Origin: Marilutibacter penaei
GTDB lineage: Bacteria; Pseudomonadota; Gammaproteobacteria; Xanthomonadales; Xanthomonadaceae
NCBI RefSeq assembly: GCF_014145395.1
Contig: NZ_JACHTE010000011.1
Coordinates: 1-64,000 of the forward strand
Length of the DNA stretch: 64,000 nt
Reading direction: 5' to 3'
Below, piece by piece: positions 15,377-25,246 of this stretch. The translations under genes and the position numbers were made by a program. Each line of letters starts with the position of its first letter. Position 1 is the first letter of the stretch. The notes below the pieces were generated by a model that had not been told where the DNA came from, made no database searches, and saw only the letters and a list, made by a program, of their open reading frames with translations.

Positions 15377-16759
15377 ATGCCATCCCATAGCCAAGCCGTT
15401 GAGGCCCTGTTACGCCGCGGCCCGCGAACATCAGCCGCACTGGCGGCGGCACTCGGCGTCAGTCAACCGACGATATCCCGTGCACTCGCCGATCTGGGTG
15501 AGGCGGTGGTCCGCATCGGACGCGCGCGTGCCAGCCGCTACGCGCTGGCACGCGAGGTGGGGCGCAACGGCAGCCAATGGCCGCTGTTTCGCGTCAACCA
15601 TAAAGGCCAACCGGATCCGCTGGGCAGACTGCATGCGCTTCACGGCTGCTGGTTACTGGAATCGGAGCGGTCATTGCCACTGTACCGGCATGACGAGTTC
15701 GCGAACGGTGAGTACCCTGACCTTCCATGGTTTTTGTATGACCTGCGCCCGCAGGGCTTTCTAGGCCGCGCACTTGCCAGGCGCCACGCCATGGAGTTGG
15801 GTATCTCGGAGAATCCCGAGGACTGGTCTGCCGATGACGTGCTGATTGCTCTGTTGCGGCGGGGTGATGACCTACCCGGCAACCTTGTGCTCGGGGAGAG
15901 CGCGCTCGAGCAGGCTTTGGTTGGCACCCTGTTCGACGATCCCGACACGCTCATTGCACCAGCGCAGCGTGCACGGGCTTACCCGGAACGTGCGCGTCAA
16001 GCAGAGGCGGGCGATGCCGCTGGCTCATCGGCCGGCGGTGAGCAGCCCAAGTTCACCGCGGAACTCGACGTCGGCAATCATGCGCGCGCTTCGGTGATCG
16101 TGAAGTTCGCTCGCCATGACCCCGCCAACATAACCGCACGGCGCTGGGTGAACCTGCTGGCCTGCGAACACTTGGCCGGGGACGTATTGGCGGAAAACGG
16201 CATTGAAGCGGCGGTCAGCGAAGTGATCGACAGCGATGGCTGGCGCTTCCTGCAGTCCACCCGTTTCGACCGCACGCCGCAGCGTGGCCGCCTCGGCACC
16301 GTGACCCTGCGCGCGCTGGATACCGCCTATGTCGGCGGCGATCCGAACCACTGGCCGGCGTCCGCCATCGCATTGCAGCGCGAGGGCATCGTGTCCGCGG
16401 AAGATGTCAATCGGGTCCTGCGCCTGCACCTGTTTGGCCGCTTCATCGGCAACACCGACATGCACTTCGGCAACTTGAGCTTCTTCACTGAGCCCGGGGA
16501 GTTGCAGGTCAGGCTCGCACCCGCGTACGACATGCTGCCGATGCACTACCGTCCCGGTGCCGGTGGCACGGTGCATGAACGCCCCTACGACCTCCCGCTG
16601 CCGACCGGAGACATGGTCAGTTGGCGTTGGGCCGGGTACGCCGCCCTGGCCCTGTGGCAGCGCGCCCAGGAGGACGCACGCATCGAACCTGCGTTCCGCG
16701 CGGTTGCGGCGGGCAACGCCCAACGGATTGCGCGCCTCCTGGAACGCTTCGAGGGCTGA
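15377..16759 (+). CDS. yjjJ: HipA-family serine/threonine kinase of the YjjJ type
   Basis: A 460-residue protein. The N-terminal winged-helix (RRGPRTSAALAAALGVSQPTISRALADLG, about residues 13-41) binds DNA in itself, unlike classic HipA which relies on separate HipB. The kinase part has the phosphate-binding segment GEQPKFTA (about residue 221), SVIVKFA with the likely ATP lysine, the catalytic loop FGRFIGNTDMHFGNLSF (about 354-370; N-x-D-M-H...N) and the metal motif PAYDMLP. All key kinase residues are present. No antitoxin gene is adjacent. Solo YjjJ proteins in enterobacteria are HipA homologues whose target is unsettled. A nested palindrome directly upstream suggests self-regulation. Confidence 0.88.
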   Translation: MPSHSQAVEALLRRGPRTSAALAAALGVSQPTISRALADLGEAVVRIGRARASRYALAREVGRNGSQWPLFRVNHKGQPDPLGRLHALHGCWLLESERSLPLYRHDEFANGEYPDLPWFLYDLRPQGFLGRALARRHAMELGISENPEDWSADDVLIALLRRGDDLPGNLVLGESALEQALVGTLFDDPDTLIAPAQRARAYPERARQAEAGDAAGSSAGGEQPKFTAELDVGNHARASVIVKFARHDPANITARRWVNLLACEHLAGDVLAENGIEAAVSEVIDSDGWRFLQSTRFDRTPQRGRLGTVTLRALDTAYVGGDPNHWPASAIALQREGIVSAEDVNRVLRLHLFGRFIGNTDMHFGNLSFFTEPGELQVRLAPAYDMLPMHYRPGAGGTVHERPYDLPLPTGDMVSWRWAGYAALALWQRAQEDARIEPAFRAVAAGNAQRIARLLERFEG

Positions 16760-16775
16760 GCCCCCCCCGCGGCGC

Positions 16776-18698
16776 TCAGCGCGCCTCGAGGATGTCCGAG
16801 AGCCGGTCGGCGGTGCCGGGCAGGCGCTCGAGCACGGGGTACTTGGGGCCGTCGCGGTAGTCCAGGGTGGCGGTGCGGATGACCTCGCCGTGGCGGACCA
16901 GCAGTTCGATCGCGCTGCCGTCGGTCTGGGCGGCCCTGATCGCGTCCTCGAGCACGATGGGGTCGGCGGCGTAGCCGTTCACTGCCAGCAGCGTGCTGCC
17001 CTGGGTGACCCCCGCGTCGAAGGCGGGGCCATCCCAGCGCACGGCACTGACCAGGTTGTCCTTGGCCGACAGCACCAGGCCGATCGAGGCGGTGTGGTCG
17101 GCGATCTGGCGCTGCGCCTGCACGGCCTTGTGGTACGGCGTCGGCGTGTCGCGGTAGGCCAGTCGCCAGCCGGAGGCGGGCAGGCCGTCCAGCGGTGGCG
17201 CGTTGGCGTCCAGGCGTTCGCGCAGGAACGACGCCCAGTCATGGCGGACGACGTCATCGAGGGTCGCCACGACGTCGTCGAAGTCGTAGGGGCGCACCTG
17301 CCACTGACCGTCGTCCATGCCGAAGAAGCGCGCGGCGAAGTCGTCCAGTGAGCGGCGGCCGCGCGAGCGGTCGCGCAGTTCCGCATCGACCGCCAGCCAC
17401 AGCAGCGCACCGGCGTTGTAGTAGTCCTCGCTGAGCTGGTGGCTGCGCGCGGCCTGCGGCCGGCGGGCGGCGATGATCGGGTCGTGGGTGGTGTCCTGCA
17501 GGTTGCGCCAGGCGAAGCCGGGGCGGTCGACCGTATACGTCGACGCCACCAGCGCCAGCGCACCCATCGCCTCGTCGCGCGTCCACAGGCCGGAACGCGC
17601 AGCCAGCACCATGCCCCAGTACTGGGTCTGGCCTTCGTAGACCCACAGCAGCTCGTCGCGCATCGGGACCTGGAAGTTCGGCGTCGCCAGGCCGTCGGGA
17701 CGGCGGAACTTGCCGTTCCAGGAGTGCACGAATTCGTGCGCGAGCAGGTCGCGGCCGGCGGGCTGCGCGTCCCAGTCGGTGAAATAGCCGGGGGGCAGGC
17801 CGTTCTCGCTGGAGCGATGGTGCTCCAGGCCGATACCGCCAAGGTGGTTGGACAGGGAGAACAGGAAGTCGTAACGATCGAAGTGCTGCGAGCGGAACAG
17901 CGTGTAGGCCTGCTCCACCAGTTCGCGGTGCTTGCGGAGCTGCGCGTCGCTGGCGGCGAGGTAACGCGGCGAATCGGCGAACACGTCGAGGTGGACCGGC
18001 CGCGAGGCGCCGGGGTCGAGTTCGAAGCGGCGATGGTGGCGGCCGGCAAACACCGGCGAGTCCTGCAGCGTCTCGAGGTCCACCTCGGCATAGCGCAGGG
18101 TGTCGCCGGTGCGTGCCTGCAGTTCCAGCGCGCTGCCGGCCTGCCAGCCGGTGGGCAGGGTCAGGATCGGCGCGTAGCGCAGCTGGTCGGCGGCGGTGTT
18201 GGCCGGATACAGCAGCACGGTGCCCCACTGCAGGTTGAGCAGGTCGCGCGTCATCACCACCCGGCCCTGGTCGGGCGCGGTGGGGGTGAGCATGTCGAAC
18301 GCGACCTCGATCATGGACACGCCCGCGGGCACGTCGAGCATGAAGGCGAAGACCTCGTTGGGGTCACGCGTCCATGCGAGCGGCTGGCCGTTGGCGGTGA
18401 TGCGCAGGCCGGCGAGCTTGTGGATCGGCCCATCCGGGCGGTGCTTGCCGGGGATCCACTTGGGGAACAGCAGGGTCAACGGACCGGCCTGCACGGGGAT
18501 GCGCTGGCGCACGCGGAACATGCGGCGCGCGGTATCGGTGGCATCGACCTCCAGCGCGATCGTGCCCGGCCAGGCCGATGCCGGCACGGCGGGCGTGCCC
18601 CAGTCGGCGGCAGGCACGGGAGCCGGTTGCGCCGCCGCAGGGACGGCCAGAGAGGCGATCAGGGCGGCGGCCAGCAGGGCAGGACGGATCAGGGACAT
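16776..18698 (-). CDS. M61 family metallopeptidase (glycyl aminopeptidase-like) with PDZ domain
   Basis: A 640-residue exported zinc peptidase. A signal peptide (LLAAALIASLAVPAAA) is followed by the M61 N-terminal beta domain, the zinc site HEFVHSWNGKFRRP (HExxH at about residue 321) with the third ligand Glu in LLWVYEGQTQYWG, and a C-terminal PDZ domain (SAVRWDGPAFDAGVTQGSTLLAVNG region, about residues 550-575). M61 enzymes remove N-terminal Gly or Ala from peptides in the periplasm. A GTG two codons upstream (18704) is an alternative start; the ATG is preferred. It stands alone between convergent and same-strand neighbours. Confidence 0.9.
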   Translation of the reverse strand: MSLIRPALLAAALIASLAVPAAAQPAPVPAADWGTPAVPASAWPGTIALEVDATDTARRMFRVRQRIPVQAGPLTLLFPKWIPGKHRPDGPIHKLAGLRITANGQPLAWTRDPNEVFAFMLDVPAGVSMIEVAFDMLTPTAPDQGRVVMTRDLLNLQWGTVLLYPANTAADQLRYAPILTLPTGWQAGSALELQARTGDTLRYAEVDLETLQDSPVFAGRHHRRFELDPGASRPVHLDVFADSPRYLAASDAQLRKHRELVEQAYTLFRSQHFDRYDFLFSLSNHLGGIGLEHHRSSENGLPPGYFTDWDAQPAGRDLLAHEFVHSWNGKFRRPDGLATPNFQVPMRDELLWVYEGQTQYWGMVLAARSGLWTRDEAMGALALVASTYTVDRPGFAWRNLQDTTHDPIIAARRPQAARSHQLSEDYYNAGALLWLAVDAELRDRSRGRRSLDDFAARFFGMDDGQWQVRPYDFDDVVATLDDVVRHDWASFLRERLDANAPPLDGLPASGWRLAYRDTPTPYHKAVQAQRQIADHTASIGLVLSAKDNLVSAVRWDGPAFDAGVTQGSTLLAVNGYAADPIVLEDAIRAAQTDGSAIELLVRHGEVIRTATLDYRDGPKYPVLERLPGTADRLSDILEAR

Positions 18699-18781
18699 CG
18701 ACACACTCGTGCAACGGCGGACACGCCCAGATCCTACGCAAGAAGCGCGCCAGCCGGACGTGCCGAAGGCACGGTCCGGGT

Positions 18782-20329
18782 TCAGGGCGCCTCGTTCCCG
18801 GCCTGTTTTTCGCGGTCCAGCCAGCGCTTCTCGGCGCGGTACAGCTCGCGCGCCTCGATGTCCCAGGCCAACAGGTCGGCCGAAAGCACGCGGTACAGCG
18901 AGACCATCACCAGCGCCATCAGCAGCGCGAACGGCAGCGCCGCGACGATCACCACCGCCTGCAATGCCTCAAGTCCGCCCGCGACCAGCAACGCCACCGC
19001 GATCGCCGCCTGCAGCACGCCCCAGACCACCCGGCGCGACAACGGCGGGTCGTCGCTGCTGTCGCTGGACATGCTGGCCAGCACCAGCGTTGCCGAGTCC
19101 GCCGAGGTCACGAAGAAGCTCATCAGTAGCAGGACCGCCGTCCAGACCAGTACGGTCGAGAACGGCAGCAGGTCGGTCATCGCGAACAGCACGTTCTCGT
19201 AGCCGCGCGCCAGCGCGGAGAGCAGGTCGGCATGGTCGAACATCTCGGCATGCAATACGGTGCCACCGAAGCCGGCGAACCAGACGAAGCTCACCAGCGC
19301 CGGCGCGAACACCACCCCGAGGATGAACTCGCGCACGGTACGGCCGAACGAGATACGGGCGAAGAAGGACCCGACGAAGGGCGCCCAGGCGATCCACCAG
19401 GCCCAGTAGAAGATCGTCCAGTCGCCGACCCAGGCCCGCTGCGAGAACGGCGTCATCCGCAGGCTCATGGCGGGGAGGAAGTTGAGGTAGTCGCCGAGGC
19501 TGGTGGTCAGGGTCTCGAAGATGAAAGCCGTCGGGCCGAGCACGATCACCAGCGCCAGCAGCAGCGCGGCGATGCACAGGTTGAGGTTGGACAGCCACTT
19601 GATGCCGCGCTGCAGGCCGGTGGCGCTGGACGCCATGTACAGCACGAAGGCCACCGCGATCACCACCAGCTGGGTGGCCAGCGTCGGCGCGATGGGGGTG
19701 ACATGGCCGAGGCCAGCGGTGATCTGGGTGGCACCGAAGCCCAGCGTGGTGGCCACGCCGATCGCGGTCGCGACCACCGCCAGCACGTCGATCAGCTGTC
19801 CGAGCGGCCCGTGCACGTGCCGGCCGATCAGCGGCGTCAGCAGGTCGCTGACCTTGCCACGCGCCTGCCGGTTGAACTGGAACCACGCCAGCGCCAGACC
19901 CATCAGCGCATAGATGGCCCACGGATGCAGGCCCCAGTGGAAGAACACGTAGCGCATCGCCGCCCGCGCCGCCTCGTTGCTCTCCGGCGGCAGGCCCTCA
20001 GGGGGACGCTGGAAGTGCGACAAGGGCTCGGCCGCGCCCCAGAACACCAGGCCGATGCCCATGCCCGCCGAGAACAGCATCGCGAACCACGACGCGCGCG
20101 AGAATTCAGGCTCGGCCTCGGCGCCGCCGATGCGCAGGGTGCCGAGCCGCCCGAACGCCACGTAGGCCAGGAACGCCAGCACGCCGAACACGATCACCAG
20201 GTACAGCCAACCGGCCCCGGAGAGGGTCATGGCCTGCACGTGCGCACTGAAGGTGCCGAACGCCTCGGGCGCAAGCACGCCGGCCAGCACCAGGATCGCC
20301 AGCAACGCCACTGAAATCCGGAAAACCAT
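18782..20329 (-). CDS. BCCT family betaine/carnitine/choline transporter
   Basis: A 515-residue inner-membrane transporter with twelve predicted helices. Family signatures are plain: GIGLVFWGAAEPLSHF in TM3, the aromatic box WTIFYWAWWIAWAPFVGSFF in TM8, and FFVTSADSATLVLASM near TM10. It imports quaternary ammonium osmolytes, coupled to sodium or proton. The substrate cannot be fixed from this alone. The C-terminal cytoplasmic tail is short (about 25 residues), so the long osmosensing tail of BetP is missing. A 266-base divergent region separates it from the amidase gene; I saw no clear operator there. Confidence 0.92.
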   Translation of the reverse strand: MVFRISVALLAILVLAGVLAPEAFGTFSAHVQAMTLSGAGWLYLVIVFGVLAFLAYVAFGRLGTLRIGGAEAEPEFSRASWFAMLFSAGMGIGLVFWGAAEPLSHFQRPPEGLPPESNEAARAAMRYVFFHWGLHPWAIYALMGLALAWFQFNRQARGKVSDLLTPLIGRHVHGPLGQLIDVLAVVATAIGVATTLGFGATQITAGLGHVTPIAPTLATQLVVIAVAFVLYMASSATGLQRGIKWLSNLNLCIAALLLALVIVLGPTAFIFETLTTSLGDYLNFLPAMSLRMTPFSQRAWVGDWTIFYWAWWIAWAPFVGSFFARISFGRTVREFILGVVFAPALVSFVWFAGFGGTVLHAEMFDHADLLSALARGYENVLFAMTDLLPFSTVLVWTAVLLLMSFFVTSADSATLVLASMSSDSSDDPPLSRRVVWGVLQAAIAVALLVAGGLEALQAVVIVAALPFALLMALVMVSLYRVLSADLLAWDIEARELYRAEKRWLDREKQAGNEAP

Positions 20330-20595
20330 GGGGCCCCACCCTGGATCGGTCCCTGCATGGTACGGACGGGGGGTGAAGCCCTTGCATGGACGGCCGCCGT
20401 ACCGGGAACCGTACGACCCACTCCCGCACGGTATGGGTGCGGTGCGGCATCGGCGATCGTCGCCGGGGCTCGAGGGCGAGCCCTGTCTGGATCGGCGTCA
20501 CAGTTCGGCGGTCGAGACCATACGGCTCGCCATGGTGGCGACACATACGGCGTAGAACGGAAGCACAGGGGACCACTACAGGGAGTTCGTGGCAC

Positions 20596-22524
20596 ATGAA
20601 ACGTCGTTCATTCGTTCTATCCGCCGTCGTCGCCGCCGGGCTGAGCCCGGTCCTGCTGCAGGCCGCCCCGCCGGACATGGCGGCACCGGGCCTCGACCTG
20701 GCCCCCACCCTGCAACAGCACCTCGATACCGAGGAAGCCGCGCTGCGGCCGCAGCGCCAGGCCTTCCAGCGCCACTTCCGGCAGGCCTATGCCCGCTACC
20801 CGTCGATCCCGGCCGGCACCCTGGAGGCGATCGCCTTCGTGCAGACCCGCTGGATGGACGTGCAGCCCGACGTCGGCGCGGCGGAGAGCCACCAGCACAT
20901 GCCGCGCGCCTGGGGCGTGATGGGCCTGTACGCCGGCGAGGGCTTCGCCGACCAGATCACCGAGGGCGCGCACCTGATCGGCGCGCGGCCGGCGCAGGTC
21001 AAACGCAACCCGCGGCTGAACATCCTCGCCGCCGCCGCGCTGCTGGACCAGGAGATCCGTCGCGACGGCGGTGCGCGCCAGGCACAGGCCGCCACGCCGG
21101 AGTCCATCCGCCCCGCGCTCATGCGCTATGCCGGTTTCTCGCCGTCTCCGGCGGAGGCGGCGCGAGCCAGCGCGGTGGGCGACTATGCGCGAACCAGCTT
21201 CGCCTATGACGTGCTGCTCGCGCAGGACCGCGGCGTGAACGACCGGGGCATCGTGGTCCCGGAACGCGCGATCGAATGGGAACGCGCCTTCGATGCCGAC
21301 CAGCTGGTGACCCTGCGTGCGCCGATGGTGCGCCTGGACGCCGCGCGCGACCGCATCGACCTGGGCCCCTATGCGGTCGATCCGGTCACGGAGACGCTTA
21401 CCCGTGGGCACGGGGACGACGCACCCGCCATGGCGAGCGGCGCCGGGCCGGCCCCCGACGTCGGCACCCAGAGCACCGACTACGGCCCCGCCCTGTGGGT
21501 GCCGTCGCCGTACTACCGCTCGCGCTCGTCCTACAGCTCGGTGACGATCCACACCGCGCAGGGCAGCTACGCCGGCACCATCAACTGGTTCAAGAGCAAT
21601 CCCTACAGCGTCAGCGCGCACTACGTGATCCGCAGTTCGGACGGCCAGGTGACCCAGATGGTGCGCAACTCGAACGGCGCCCACCACGTCGGCGTGCACA
21701 ACGGCACCACCCTGGGCATCGAACACGAGGGCTACGTCAACAACAGTTCCTGGTACACCACGGCGATGTACAACAGCTCGGCGGCGCTGGTGCGCAGCTT
21801 CTGCAGCAAGTACTCGGCGATCAGCTGCGCCAACGCCTACAACGGCAACGCCCACAGCGGCGTGGTGGTGCTGTCGACCTCGATCGACGTGAAAGGCCAC
21901 CAGCACTACAGCAGCCAGACCCATACCGACCCCGGCATCAACTGGGACTGGCGCCGGTACTACACCCTGCTCAACCCGGGCAGCGGCGGGACGACGAAGT
22001 ACCTGGACCGCTTCGAGAGCAGCGTCGGCCACTTCAACACCAGCCCGACCTACTCGGGCAGCACCACCGGTATCTCGACCGCGTCCAGTGCGACCCGCAA
22101 CTGCAGCACCCGCAAGAACGGCAGCTGCTCGCTGCGGGTCCTGCTCAAGGACAATGCGTCCAGCAGCGCGGCCTGGTCGGTTCGCCTGCTGTCCGGCAGC
22201 GGCAGTCCGTCCAGCAACACCGCGCTGACCCGCGCCAACGGCACGATCGGCTTCTGGGTCTACGCGGGCGGCAGCGGGATGAAGGTCGGGGTCGGCATCG
22301 ACGACAGCGATGGCACCGAGCGTTCGACCACGAAGACGCTTACCGCAAACACCTGGACATACGTCTCCTGGTCGCTGACCAACTCGGCGCACTGGAACGC
22401 CTGGGTGGGCGGCAATGGCGCCATCACCGGTGGGACGGTGAAGCTCGACGCGATCTGGATCGAGCGGGCGCAGACGGCATACGACGTCAACGTCTATATC
22501 GACGACGTGCAGATCAGGAACTGA
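20596..22524 (+). CDS. Secreted N-acetylmuramoyl-L-alanine amidase with lysozyme-like N-domain
   Basis: A 642-residue secreted peptidoglycan hydrolase. After a signal peptide (SFVLSAVVAAGLSPVLLQAA) comes a transglycosylase-like helical domain (about residues 45-200) in which the normal catalytic Glu position reads AIAFVQTRW, so it is probably inactive. Next is an Amidase_2 domain (about 305-455) with VTIHTAQG, IEHEGY and THTDPGINWDW giving the zinc ligands and catalytic Glu. A Ser/Thr/Gly-rich beta domain of about 180 residues follows, likely carbohydrate binding. It could act in cell-wall turnover or in lysis of other bacteria. Confidence 0.87.
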   Translation: MKRRSFVLSAVVAAGLSPVLLQAAPPDMAAPGLDLAPTLQQHLDTEEAALRPQRQAFQRHFRQAYARYPSIPAGTLEAIAFVQTRWMDVQPDVGAAESHQHMPRAWGVMGLYAGEGFADQITEGAHLIGARPAQVKRNPRLNILAAAALLDQEIRRDGGARQAQAATPESIRPALMRYAGFSPSPAEAARASAVGDYARTSFAYDVLLAQDRGVNDRGIVVPERAIEWERAFDADQLVTLRAPMVRLDAARDRIDLGPYAVDPVTETLTRGHGDDAPAMASGAGPAPDVGTQSTDYGPALWVPSPYYRSRSSYSSVTIHTAQGSYAGTINWFKSNPYSVSAHYVIRSSDGQVTQMVRNSNGAHHVGVHNGTTLGIEHEGYVNNSSWYTTAMYNSSAALVRSFCSKYSAISCANAYNGNAHSGVVVLSTSIDVKGHQHYSSQTHTDPGINWDWRRYYTLLNPGSGGTTKYLDRFESSVGHFNTSPTYSGSTTGISTASSATRNCSTRKNGSCSLRVLLKDNASSSAAWSVRLLSGSGSPSSNTALTRANGTIGFWVYAGGSGMKVGVGIDDSDGTERSTTKTLTANTWTYVSWSLTNSAHWNAWVGGNGAITGGTVKLDAIWIERAQTAYDVNVYIDDVQIRN

Positions 22525-22645
22525 CAGCTCACGCCCTGATCAGGGCGAGTGCCGGCATCCATTACCCCCGGCCTGCAAGGGTGCGGGCCGGGGACATGGC
22601 GATCAGGCGGCGGTACCTTGCATGCCGCTTCCAACGCGTGCCTCC

Positions 22646-23299
22646 TCAACTGCCATGGCGCCAGACCACGCAGCGGTTGTGGGCCGGCATCGCGACATCC
22701 TCGACGAGGGATAGCCCGGCGCGTCGCGCCAGCGCATCAACGGCTTCGATGTCGCGCAGTCCCGAGCGCCCATCGCGCGCCTTCAGCCACGCGTCGAACT
22801 CGGCGTTGCTGTCGCTGGTGTAGCGGCCTTGCCGGTTGAAGGGCCCGTACACTGCCACGCGGGCATCCGGCGCCAGCCAGTGCGGCAGGTCGGCGAACAG
22901 GGCCTCGACCTCCGGCCAACCCATGATGTGCAGGGTGTTCGCACTGAACACTGCATCGAAGCACCTGCCCTCGGCAGGCGGCCGCAGGCCCTCGCCGGCG
23001 ACCGACTGCAGCGGGATGGGGGGCGGCGTGTTCGGCAATGCCGCTTCATCGAGCCAGGCGCGAATGCCAGGCAGCGCGTCGGGGTGGTCGCTGCATTGCC
23101 AGGCCCAGGACGGCATGGCGGCAGCGAAATGCACGGCGTGCTGGCCGGTGCCGCTGCCGATTTCCAGCACCGATCGCGCACCATCGAAATGACGCATCAG
23201 CACGTCGAGGATGGGGTCTCGGTTGCGTTCGCAGGCAGGCGCGAAGGGCTTGTCGACGGCGGGCTTGTCGACGGCATTACCGGTGCCGCGAGCGGTCAT
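22646..23299 (-). CDS. DUF938 family SAM-dependent methyltransferase-like protein
   Basis: A 217-residue protein opening with FAPACERNRDPILDVLMRHF, the conserved DUF938 start, followed by the SAM-binding loop VLEIGSGTGQHAVHFA (about residues 45-60). DAVFSANTLHIMGWPEV and VYGPFNRQGRYTSDSN are further family segments. The fold is class I methyltransferase; the substrate is not known. The chosen start (23299) overlaps the stop of the preceding small membrane protein by ATGA, showing translational coupling. The 121 bases between its stop and the amidase stop hold nothing recognisable. Confidence 0.87.
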   Translation of the reverse strand: MTARGTGNAVDKPAVDKPFAPACERNRDPILDVLMRHFDGARSVLEIGSGTGQHAVHFAAAMPSWAWQCSDHPDALPGIRAWLDEAALPNTPPPIPLQSVAGEGLRPPAEGRCFDAVFSANTLHIMGWPEVEALFADLPHWLAPDARVAVYGPFNRQGRYTSDSNAEFDAWLKARDGRSGLRDIEAVDALARRAGLSLVEDVAMPAHNRCVVWRHGS

Positions 23300-23604
23300 G
23301 CGCCGGGCATGCGCCGCGCCGGCACGCCGCGGATCGCGCGCTCGATGTAGGACCACACCCAGAGCGCCGCCGCGAGCACCGCCGCGCGCGCCAGATTGAC
23401 GGGCGCGGCCATCGCGTCCAGCAAGCCTGCGTCCAGGGGCGCGTCCAGTCCCATGCCCGCGAGCACCGCGACTGCCAGCACGGCCGTGGCGATGGCAGCG
23501 ACCAGCCAGAAGGCTTCACGCACGCACGCCGCCAGGACCGAGCACCGGTCCGCCGGGGGCGAGGTTTGCGTGACGCGTTCGCGGGGGAGGGAGCAGCTGG
23601 CCAT
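23296..23604 (-). CDS. Hypothetical small membrane protein
   Basis: A 102-residue protein with two hydrophobic segments: EAFWLVAAIATAVLAVAVLAGMGL and LARAAVLAAALWVWSYIERAI. No family is recognised. A GTG at 23619 would extend it by five residues; neither start has a clear ribosome site. It is coupled by ATGA to the DUF938 methyltransferase and they probably form a two-gene unit divergent from the MATE pump. Confidence 0.6.
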   Translation of the reverse strand: MASCSLPRERVTQTSPPADRCSVLAACVREAFWLVAAIATAVLAVAVLAGMGLDAPLDAGLLDAMAAPVNLARAAVLAAALWVWSYIERAIRGVPARRMPGA

Positions 23605-23734
23605 GGGCGTACTGTGCACGAGGGCCGGTCACGGCCGCGTGCAGCGGCGCTGAACCGCAAGCGAACGCCTGCTTCGCAGCCGCGACCTTGCCGGGCTTCG
23701 CCCCTTTCCGGCAGAACGCCGGTAGGCTGTCCCG

Positions 23735-25204
23735 ATGAAATCCCAGGACCTCACCCAGGGCCCGATCGGGCGCACCCTGTTCGTGTTCGCGCTGCCGATC
23801 CTGGGCGGCAACGTGTTGCAGTCGCTGAACGGTTCGGTGAACGCGGTGTGGGTCGGGCGCTTCCTCGGCGAAGAGGCGCTGACCGCGACGGCCAACGCAA
23901 ACAACATCATGTTCTTCCTGATCGGCGCGGTGTTCGGCCTGGGCATGGCGGCAACGATCCTGGTCGGCCAGGCCACCGGCCGCCGCGACCACGCGCTGGC
24001 GAAGCGGGTGATCGGTACGGCGGCGACCTTCTTCGGCAGCGTGTCCCTGCTGGTGGCCGCCATCGGCCTGCCGCTCTCCCGCCACCTGCTGGTGTGGATG
24101 GACACCCCCGGCGCGGCGCTGCCCTACGCCGAGGCCTACCTGCGCATCATCTTCATGGCGGTGCCCTTCATCTACCTGTTCGCCTTCCTCACCGCCATCC
24201 TGCGCGGCGCCGGGGACACCCGCACGCCCTTCCTGTTCCTGCTGCTGGTCGTGCTGCTGGACATCGTGCTGAACCCGCTGCTGCTGTTCGGCATCGGGCC
24301 GTTCCCGGAAATGGGCATCGCGGGTTCGGCGACCGCGACCTTCGTCGCCAATGGCAGCAGCCTGCTGGCGATGCTGCTGTGGCTGCGTCACCGGCGGCAC
24401 CCGCTGTGGATCGGCCGCGGCGAACTGGGCCTGTTCCGCCCCGACTGGACCCTGCTGCGCACCCTGGTCACCAAGGGCGTGCCGATGAGCCTGCAGATGG
24501 TGCTGATCTCGGCGGCGATGATCGCGATGATCAGCATGGTCAACACCTATGGCACGCATACCACCGCGGCCTACGGCGCGGCCCTGCAGCTGTGGACCTA
24601 CGTGCAGATGCCGGCGATGGCCATCGGTGCCGCCTGTTCGACGATGGCGGCGCAGAACGTCGGCGCGGGGCGCTGGGACCGGGTCGGCGCGACCACGCGC
24701 GCAGGCGTCGGCTTCAACTTCGCGATGACCGGGGCGCTGATCGTCCCTCTGGTGCTGTTCGACCACGCGACGCTGTCGCTGTTCATGCCCGACGGCAGCC
24801 CCGCCCTGCCGATTGCCCGCCACCTCAACCACATTGCGATCGGCTCCTTCCTGTTCTTCGGCGTGACCTTCGTCGTATCCGGCGTGGTGCGCGCGACCGG
24901 CGCGGTGGTGCCGCCGCTGCTGATCCTCGGGATCGCGCTGTGGGGCATCCGCATCCCGTTCGCGAACCTGCTGCAGCCGACGCTGGGCGTCGATGCGATC
25001 TGGTGGAGTTTCCCGGCGAGCGCGGTCAGCGCGATGCTGATGTCGCTGGCCTATTACCGCTGGGGCCGCTGGCGCGAGGCGCGGATGCTGCCAGCGACGC
25101 CCGCCGAGGTCGCCGTGCCGGCCGAGGTCCACTCGCAGGTGCCGGCGCCGGTGGCGGACGAAGGCGCCCGCCTCGATCCGGACGGCGACCGTCTCACGCC
25201 CTGA
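23735..25204 (+). CDS. MATE family efflux transporter
   Basis: A 489-residue inner-membrane antiporter with twelve predicted helices in two homologous halves. Half one begins LTQGPIGRTLFVFALPILGGNVLQSLNG, and half two at about residue 240 begins LLRTLVTKGVPMSLQMVLISAA; both are typical MatE starts. FAFLTAILRGAGDTRTPF and FVVSGVVRATGAVVPPLLI are the matching loops of each half. It exports drugs or metabolites against sodium or proton flow. The C-terminal 40 residues are a charged tail. It is divergent from the membrane protein/DUF938 pair. Confidence 0.92.
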   Translation: MKSQDLTQGPIGRTLFVFALPILGGNVLQSLNGSVNAVWVGRFLGEEALTATANANNIMFFLIGAVFGLGMAATILVGQATGRRDHALAKRVIGTAATFFGSVSLLVAAIGLPLSRHLLVWMDTPGAALPYAEAYLRIIFMAVPFIYLFAFLTAILRGAGDTRTPFLFLLLVVLLDIVLNPLLLFGIGPFPEMGIAGSATATFVANGSSLLAMLLWLRHRRHPLWIGRGELGLFRPDWTLLRTLVTKGVPMSLQMVLISAAMIAMISMVNTYGTHTTAAYGAALQLWTYVQMPAMAIGAACSTMAAQNVGAGRWDRVGATTRAGVGFNFAMTGALIVPLVLFDHATLSLFMPDGSPALPIARHLNHIAIGSFLFFGVTFVVSGVVRATGAVVPPLLILGIALWGIRIPFANLLQPTLGVDAIWWSFPASAVSAMLMSLAYYRWGRWREARMLPATPAEVAVPAEVHSQVPAPVADEGARLDPDGDRLTP

Positions 25205-25246
25205 GACGCCGGGCTGGCCCACTGGCCTCCTTTGGCGGAGGCGACG

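Noticed and set aside
20330-20595. Repeated GTAC/CGTACG strings as an operator between the BCCT and amidase genes
   Set aside because: The arms are short and irregular; I could not define a symmetric site.
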